From Syncephalis plumigaleata (taxonomy: Eukaryota > Zoopagomycota > Zoopagomycetes > Zoopagales > Piptocephalidaceae), in assembly GCA_025201365.1 (NCBI GenBank), contig JAIXMF010000017.1:62001-126000 (forward strand): 64,000 bases of DNA, written 5' to 3'. Position 1 is the first letter of the stretch, and each line of letters begins with the position of its first letter. Positions 57,203 through 64,000 of the stretch are shown piece after piece. The notes below the pieces were generated by a model, which was not told the DNA's origin, did no database searches, and saw nothing but the letters and a program-made list of their open reading frames with translations. The position numbers and the translations under genes are program-made.

Positions 57203-58315
57203 TTAGTTAATGGTCAAGATGATTTTCCCGGTTGATTTGCGTCCTTCGAGGTATTTGTGCGCTTCGGCAGCCCCCTCCAAAGGGAACTCAGCGCAGATTG
57301 GCACCTTTAATTCGCCATTTGCAATCGCGGAAAACATAGGAACGGCCAAACTGGCGAACTCCTCCTTCGTCGTGATGTATTGGAATAGAGTGGTGCGCAT
57401 TAGCTTGTAGTTGCCCTTGGCAAGTCGGAGGACATCCACTGGCGGTACTGGTCCACTGGCATTACCAAAGGTAATAAGCGTACCAAGACGACGCAGACTA
57501 TTCAAGCTAAGATCGAAGGTACGCTTGCCAACACCATCGAGTGCAGCGTGCACGCCTTGCCCTTTGGTTGCCGTCATAATATCGCAAAGCAGACGCTCGT
57601 CCACTGTCGCATCATCCGCTTCACCTGGCAGTGGCGAGTAATTAAGAACAACATCCGCACCATCTTCACGGGCTAGCGCGGCCTTCTCTTCTGTCGACAC
57701 GGTACCGATAACATGAGCACCTGCTCGCTTGCATAGTCGCACTAGCCAGCGACCAGTGCCTCCAGCGGCGGCATGCACCAGTATCCAGTCGCCAGCTTTG
57801 ACCGGATAAGCGAGTGTTACCATTGACCATGCGGTCAATCCTTGCAGTAGAGCGGCGGCAGCAGTATTCCACGATACATTCTCGGGAAGCTGAGCAGTGG
57901 TAATAGCCGGTACCGCAGCATACTCCGAATAGCTTGTGCCGCCTATGTAGGCCACGCGATCACCTGTCTTGAAGCCTTCCACGCCTTCACCCACGGCAAT
58001 GACTTCACCGGCACCTTCGCGTCCAAGAATAGTTGGTAAGGGAAGCTTGTATAGGCCAGAGCGGTGGTAGGTATCAATGAAGTTGACACCCGCAGTATGA
58101 TTACGTACTAACAACTGGCCAGCGCTGACCGTTGGACGTGGCACGGTGGCGTATTTGAGTACTTCAGGTCCACCGTTCTGCTGAATTTGTATGGCTTTCA
58201 TGGTTTCCGACATTTTGGATGCAATATAGAATCGACAAGTGACGCGAGAATAAACAGAACACGATGGTAAGCGTTTAGTAAAAGTGATAGCAGCGGATTG
58301 TTTGTAGAGAAGCAT
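57203..58315 (-). CDS. NADPH:quinone oxidoreductase (zeta-crystallin / Zta1 type)
   Basis: Intronless, 370 residues. The first 33 residues are basic and hydroxylated with no acids, a possible mitochondrial presequence ahead of the cytosolic-type start MSETMKAIQ. The MDR fold is shown by VNFIDTYHRSGLY, LGREGAGEV, GDRVAYIG, the nucleotide-binding HAAAGGTGRWLVRLC (Rossmann) and GTVSTEEKAALA. There are no zinc-ligand cysteines, as expected for quinone reductases. It reduces quinones using NADPH and protects against oxidative stress, an interesting companion to catalase. Two starts (58,315 or 58,213) could yield dual targeting. Confidence 0.95.
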   Translation of the reverse strand: MLLYKQSAAITFTKRLPSCSVYSRVTCRFYIASKMSETMKAIQIQQNGGPEVLKYATVPRPTVSAGQLLVRNHTAGVNFIDTYHRSGLYKLPLPTILGREGAGEVIAVGEGVEGFKTGDRVAYIGGTSYSEYAAVPAITTAQLPENVSWNTAAAALLQGLTAWSMVTLAYPVKAGDWILVHAAAGGTGRWLVRLCKRAGAHVIGTVSTEEKAALAREDGADVVLNYSPLPGEADDATVDERLLCDIMTATKGQGVHAALDGVGKRTFDLSLNSLRRLGTLITFGNASGPVPPVDVLRLAKGNYKLMRTTLFQYITTKEEFASLAVPMFSAIANGELKVPICAEFPLEGAAEAHKYLEGRKSTGKIILTIN

Positions 58316-58490
58316 GTTGTGTGGTGGGCATTTGGTTCTATTTTATAGGTTTTAAACGTATGACTAATGGAGAGGATTTTATACGTCACTTGATCTACGT
58401 CATAGCATATGTATGCATGTCTTTTCATCAGTTTTAATAATCAAGTTGTCACGGTTGTCAATGTGCACAATAAACGAGTGTGTATACATT

Positions 58491-59235
58491 AATAAGCATG
58501 TAGCACCAAGATGCATTATGCCAAACTCTTTCTTTTTTCCATTTTTTCACCTACGATTTTTCCACTAGATCCGCTACCTAATCCAATGTCGCCTTCCACT
58601 TTTTCCTCACTATTCGCCACCTAACTCTTGTCGCCACCTCCTATCCTTCTTCTTCCTGCTGCCGCGGGAAGAGACACTCGCTTGGGATCCCCTCAGTGGC
58701 GTGACAGGAGCCGTCATTGCCCCAAGAAGTGTCCGGGCTGCTATCCAGATAGGCCAATCTTTGAAAGAAGAGAACTGGAGGGCCTCATGGCCATGGGCTT
58801 TGTCCGTACGCTGCCAACCTCACAAGAGGGAAATGGACGGTCAGTAATGACCAGGGTTTGATCAACCAACTTCGGGTCGAAGAAAATGACGGAAAATAAA
58901 GACATACAAGTATTAACAGAATTACCCAGTTTAACAAGATAGGCCCTAGCCCACATCAAGATGGTGACCAACAGTATATCGGCACCACCCACTCAGCAAT
59001 GAGTGGATCCTTTCCGGGACTTCGTCGATGAGGCAACATTCCGAACGGAATACATAACCCCGATGGCAGCCCCTTCGTGACGCTAACACAGGGCCGGCGC
59101 ACGAAAAACCGTGGCGGTCTAACTCGAGTAAAAGTTTCTTTTCTTGAGCATGCACTCAATTTTATTATAAATCTAAGAGAGCAGAGACCCACAGGCTTAA
59201 ATAAATAAAAAATAAAAATAAGCATGTAGCACCAA
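58491..59235 (+). mobile_element. retroposed insertion with 19-bp target duplication and A-rich tail
   Basis: A 707-bp segment (58,510-59,216) is flanked by a perfect 19-bp direct repeat starting AATAAGCATG (58,491-58,509 and 59,217-59,235). Its plus-strand 3' end is A-rich (AAATAAATAAAAAATAAAA), directly abutting the right repeat. These are the hallmarks of target-primed reverse transcription, so this is a 5'-truncated LINE, a SINE or a retrocopied transcript. Its middle (58,640-59,110) is clearly more GC-rich than its surroundings. A frame at 58,628-58,861 contains CPKKCPGCYP, perhaps a zinc-finger remnant of a LINE. Family not identified. Confidence 0.75.
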
Positions 59236-59461
59236 ATGAGCACATCATAATAGTCAATAAAAATCTATTTACTAGCATTGTAGTCGATTGGAATAATAAA
59301 CAAAATGAATAGACCATCATTACTAATGCAATATTGATCAGTACACCGAGAAATAGTTATATTATAGATATTTGATAAGCATTAACAAAATGACAAGCAG
59401 CAAGTAAAACTATGCATAAAACAAATGTATGGCAGATATTGTAACGAGCACTAGTGCCTAA

Positions 59462-60249
59462 TCAATCAATTCGTGGCACTGGTGATTGACGATGAGCAGG
59501 TCGATCGAATTCACGGCCATAATCACGAATACGATCCATAGATGCCATTACCGTGGAGGCTACACTCAGCATAGTCATTAACAAAATGGTATTTACATAA
59601 CAATAATAATAAGATAAGCATACTACTTACCTATTTTACCAGCAGTTGTTGAGCAATCCGGTAGATTGGGATGAGGTCTCGTTGGTGCAAATGCGCGTGC
59701 TGACATGGCCCGGTCTGCCAGTTCGGCCATACCGATAGCATCACGCGAATCCTTGAGCATATTAAGCCATTCGGTCTCTTTATGTCGTCCAAGGCTTAGA
59801 TCCTATATCCGGAGTGGCACATCAACAAACATTGCATTAATAATCTAGTAATATTCACTCCATCGTATATGGTTAAAGATGGTAAAACTTACCCTACGAA
59901 CTTTCTCCATTGTTGCATGGTAGCCTGCATCATCTATCTCCATGTCACTTAGGATGGCAAGATTCGCTCGTGCTTCATTTAGCCAGCGACGAACGAGTGA
60001 TATCTGGTCGCCGTCCATAACGCCCTCTAACGCTGCCAGTAGTACGGCCTCGTCGATATACCAATGAATACTCGAGAGACGAACGAGTTCATTGATACAT
60101 TGCTGCCGGTGACGATAATAACCCTCTGAGACGTGTGGAGATCCGGTGACTTCCTCGTAATGCTCGAGTAGAGCGTCTATCTCGATGTAGTCCGCCGCAA
60201 GTAGTTCTCCTAGGCTATTGGAGGGACTAGGCGAGCGGGAGATATTCAT
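59462..60249 (-). CDS. hemerythrin-like (HHE) domain protein
   Basis: Exons 60,249-59,893, 59,802-59,631 and 59,559-59,462 give 208 residues. The helical order and motifs resemble HHE hemerythrins: DYIEIDALLEHYEE, SSIHWYIDEAVLLAALE (H-x3-D/E), ARANLAILSDMEIDDAGYHATMEKVRRDL and GRHKETEWL (H-x3-E). The first helix has Tyr where the DH ligand normally sits, so iron binding may be altered or lost. Family members bind di-iron and sense or carry oxygen or NO. There is no signal peptide from this ATG. A GTAAGT donor, ATATAG acceptor and phase match at both junctions support the model. Confidence 0.6.
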
Positions 60250-60913
60250 GGTTGTAGGAAGAGTAAGCAAAGGCAAACAGGTAGTTTCGATGAAGTAAAA
60301 GAGGAATAGGACTAGCAATAGACGTGTTACTAAGACGATATTTATTTCTATTGTGTTCGGCTAGAGCAAGTCTAGTTTTATTTATAGCCAAGCCCATTAG
60401 GAGAACCAATATTTATGCAAGTGCAAGTGTATGGATGGCCTTGCTTAGCAACGATATTACCCGTAACCTTCAATACCCAACCAAGCTTGCATCATAGATT
60501 TCGTACATGATTCCGAACTATTCCGAGGGCACTAGTATAGCATATTCGCAGCATGTGAAAGTGCGAGTGCTATCTCGTTATGATGTCGCCATGGACTGCT
60601 TTTAGTAGGTGATATCTGCATTTTACTAGTCCGCTGAAATACTTCGTAAATGGAAGGATACAACTAGAAAACTTAGATAATGCCAGGAATATATTGATCG
60701 CGAAATGGAAATGATTCTATTTTAACGTTCTATAGTGATAAGTTGTTACTTACATGTGAAAACAAAGTGGTATATGGTTATCTGATTCAAACACCGGCAT
60801 AACAACAGGTAGGCAGGCAAGCAAGCAACGCAAATATACTTGCGATATGCCATTGAAGCATATGTATTGTAAAACAATTTATTATTTATATACTAATAGA
60901 TGATGCAATGCTA
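60250..60913. other. intergenic region
   Basis: No gene visible. It lies between the ATP-citrate lyase stop and the start of the hemerythrin-like gene. Confidence 0.4.
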
Positions 60914-63900
60914 TTAACGCTGTGCAGCTCGCACACTTCCTGCGCCCATAAATACGCGTGCATTCTCTTGACCTGGCATCAAGTAGGAGATATCATCCCA
61001 TGGATGGCGATATAATCCTTGTTTGAGTCGTTTCTGATCCAAATAGTGACCAATAAATCCAATCGATCGACCTAGCACGAATAGACCGTTAAGTGTGCCG
61101 ATACGCACGTATTCATCGGCTTCTTCACGAGTGAAGGCACCGCAATGGCGTAGGATATCGACGAAGAGTACACCGATTGCACCGTCAACATTCAGGATGA
61201 GATTGTCCTTCTTGGCCGTAGTAATCTGCTCAACGGCAAGGGCAAAGTTGAGTATGGGCGTGGCAGGGAAGTTGGCGCGAGCAAAGTCGCAAATAATCTT
61301 TACACGTAAATCAGGATTGGTACGCGATTTAATCTTATGACCAATACCGAGAATAAGTCGATTCTGACGTCGCATCGTATCCACAAATTGTCGTGGCGTC
61401 ATGTTCTGATCGTAAGCATTCGAGAACTGGTCGGCAGCTCCATCCAATGCACCACCAAATCGGTCACCCTAATCATAATGAATAAATAAATAAATGAATA
61501 TAAATATAAATATAAATGTGCATTGCTATACTATGAATACTACTTACAATAGTAAGAAGACCGGCGACCAATGATGAAACTAAATCTTTACCAGCACGCG
61601 CTGTTACAATTGTGTTATGAGCACCGGATACGGCGGGGCCATGATCGGCCGTCAGCATTAGTACCATTTCAATGAAGCGACAAGCGTAGGGTGGTAGTAG
61701 TCGTTTAAACCACAATAGACTAAGTACACCACCAATGCCGATATCCTGTCGGAACACGTCGCTTATACGCATGCCGGCGTATAGCAATTCTTCACCACGA
61801 TCATCGCAAATGGTCGACACGAAAGCAGCCGGCTTACGTACCAGGCCTAGTTCCTGAGCCCAGGCATAATCAATTGGGATCTTGGGTGGTTCTGGCTCTG
61901 ATCGCGGGACAATAACACCCTCAGCGATCAATCGTTGGTAGACGGTGGATAGAACGGTGGGCAATTCCTCAAATGTAGACGGTACAATGACACCGGCTGC
62001 CTTAAGCGCATTATTCTTGGCATCAGCGGTTTCTCTATCGGAATTTGCAAGAGCACCAGCATGACCGAATTGCACTTCGGTCTGGAACATTTTGGCACAA
62101 GTACCAATGCACCAGGCAACGACTGGCTTCTTGATTTGACCGCTACGCACTGCTTCTGCCACGCGATATTCCTCGTCGCCACCTACTTCGCCGAGTAATA
62201 GCATCATCTTGCAGTTGGGATCCTGTTCATAGCGTATTAGATGGTCGATAAACGTCGAGCCTGGATAGCGATCACCGCCAATGGCTACACCCTCGTAGAC
62301 GCCATCGGTGCATCTCGATAGGATATTGTTGAGCTCGTTCGACATACCGCCCGATTTCGAGACGTAACCCACGGAACCGGCTCGATATAGCTTGGATGCC
62401 ACAATGTTATCCATCATACCACCGGTATTACCGATCTTGAAACAGCCTGGTTTAATACCACCAACCGTAGCGGGACCAATCATAAGTACACCGCGTTCCT
62501 GTGCCACGGTAAGCAGTTCTCGCGTGTGTCGTTCGGGAACACCTTCGGCGATAATGGCCACCGATCGTACTTGCGGCTGACCATGCTCGTTATTGATCGA
62601 TAGTAACTCGAGGGTACTTGCTCGTACACTACGACACGAGGCAAAGTTGACTATCGTGTCAGCATCAGGATGCTTCTCGAATGCCTCCTTTACTGTCTTG
62701 TATACGGGAATGAGCGTTTCTTGCGTGCCCCAGTAGAACTTTTGCATATGTCCCGAGCCAAATGGATAGACCATGCACGCTACCGAGGGAATAGTACGAT
62801 TGCAGATAAAGTCGAAATCCAACATGCCTTGCACTGCGCGTGGTTGCATACCGTAGACTATGGCACGCGTATGCGACGAGAAAGGCGACACACTCGATGG
62901 CTCCTCGGATTGATTGGTCGTGTCGGTCAGTGTACCAGTGGCATTACCGCCTTCACCATCTTGTGTTGGGAAGTGAGCGAGTTCCCTCGATTGCTCGACG
63001 ACCGTCGATGGATCGACAAAGTCCGGCGAACCAGCACGCGGTGTCATACCGTCGAGTGGTGTGCCAGCCTGCGAGTTGCCGGCTAGTAGACTGGCTGCCG
63101 TGGGACGTAGTAAGGGTGCGGCCTGTGGTTTCAACGCCATAGGAACGATGGCCGTGATGTGTGTCTCCGGACCGAATACACGAATCTCCACGCCTAGCTC
63201 CTTGCCCAATTGTCGCATCGCCCGTAATCCTTCCTGGTAGTTGGGACCGGCTCGTCGTACGAACACGCGCACCTTATGCGTAATTAGTTGATGCTGGTAT
63301 TCGGTAAGTGCTCGCACGATACCCTTGAAGGTACTAGCTACATTGGTGAAATTGGCAATGCCACCACCGATAAATAGAATCTTGCCCTCGCCACGTCGTG
63401 TGTCGTCCCGCGTCATTAGATCGAGGATAGTCTTGGCATAGTCGTAGGTCTGCGTTTCTGAGGGAGCACCGCTGTATTCACCATAATTGGCGAGTTCATC
63501 GGCAAATCCTAGGGCGGCAATGGCGTCCGAGTAGACGACACTAGCACCGCCACCCGCCACCATCGTCCAAATACGTCCCTTTCGATTGAGCACGGTCAAT
63601 TTGAGTGAAGCACCGGTCTTTGCGTCCAACTCTGCAATATACGCTTCTTCCGCGGTTAGTTCACGACCAAATGGTGCGGGGAATATCATGGGTGCACCGT
63701 CATCGAGGGAAACTGCGGATGTGCCACTTGCCAATACGACATCTTTACGGGCGGCACTCCATTTGGGACCTGCTTCAAATTCGGCCGTTTGATCCAGTTT
63801 GGCTGCCATATCAAGGAAGTAAACGCCTAGATCGCCATCAGGTGAGGTGGCCGTAACAACGAGTGGATTGATCTCCAAATAGGCAAAGTGTAGATCGACG

Positions 63901-64000
63901 TAGACGGCGTAGGCACGTTCAATAAACGCAGCAAGTGCTAGTTGAGCCTTCTCCGAGGCGATATCCTTCAGCAGGACACTGCGAATCGTGTCGGCATCCG
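60914..64000 (-). CDS. ATP-citrate synthase (lyase), single-chain form, 5' end outside the window
   Basis: Two exons in the window: one from the edge to 61,548 and one 61,468-60,914 (185 codons with stop). The visible part starts in the ATP-grasp/citrate-binding region ([20 protein letters not shown]) and continues through the linker and the succinyl-CoA-synthetase-like module ([13 protein letters not shown]) with the phosphohistidine site QFGHAGA. The citrate-synthase-like C-terminal domain follows ([29 protein letters not shown]). The enzyme makes cytosolic acetyl-CoA and oxaloacetate from citrate, ATP and CoA for lipid synthesis. All modules are on one chain, whereas many ascomycetes split ACL into two genes. 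About the first 70-75 residues short of the 300-residue mark of the human enzyme lie outside. Confidence 0.97.

Overview
The window looks like nuclear DNA of a fungus, most likely an early-diverging (non-Dikarya) lineage. The case rests on AT-rich intergenic DNA, many 50-85 nt introns with GTAAGT donors and TACTAAC/TACTAAT branch points, an Opy2-like membrane anchor, a fungalysin (M36) protease, a single-chain ATP-citrate lyase, a Ty3-like LTR element and a DIRS-order tyrosine-recombinase element. The species cannot be named from sequence alone.

Layout. 0-8 kb: an uncharacterised spliced gene, a PTAR1-type prenyltransferase-alpha-repeat gene, and an Opy2-like mucin/cysteine-rich membrane protein. 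8-20 kb: THO2/THOC2 (minus) sharing a promoter region with a catalase (plus), then ATG3. 19.4-25.4 kb: a tRNA-Lys(CTT) gene with a young, whole-looking Ty3-like element inserted 8 bp upstream of it. 26-28 kb: two small uncertain genes. 28.1-32.6 kb: a whole-looking DIRS-order element with split direct repeats. 33-38.6 kb: a macro-domain ADP-ribose hydrolase gene, two small paralogous genes of unknown function and an XPF/ERCC4-like plus HhH protein. 38.7-45.4 kb: a secreted set (fungalysin, sphingomyelinase-type phosphodiesterase, a lectin-like secreted protein) interrupted by a perfect 182-bp inverted repeat carrying two more tRNA-Lys genes. 45.8-51.6 kb: a DEAD-box helicase, a PRCC-type spliceosome-associated protein and a seven-helix membrane protein. 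53.7-56.8 kb: the micro-exon locus. 57.2-64 kb: quinone oxidoreductase, a retroposed insertion with a 19-bp target duplication, a hemerythrin-like protein, and the C-terminal three quarters of ATP-citrate lyase running off the right edge.

The outstanding find is at 53,682-56,788. A signal-peptide exon with a Kex2-type RR site is followed by some 36 homologous, roughly 80-nt introns in tandem. Each has a GTAAGT-type donor, a TACTAAT-type branch point and a TAG/CAG acceptor. Adjacent introns are separated by only 3 nt in 33 cases. Read together, the exons give a 74-residue secreted, Kex2-processable, cysteine/tryptophan-rich peptide, and 30 consecutive exons are each exactly one whole codon in phase 0. 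Skipping any of these would keep frame, so the locus could work as a one-residue-at-a-time combinatorial secreted-peptide gene. The intron bodies are related to each other while the triplets between them differ widely, which is the pattern expected if the triplets are the coding part.

Housekeeping genes are conventional. Three host genes (THO2, ATG3, PRCC) each show one reading-frame discontinuity of the same (-1) sense, which points to missing bases in the assembly or unrecognised splicing.
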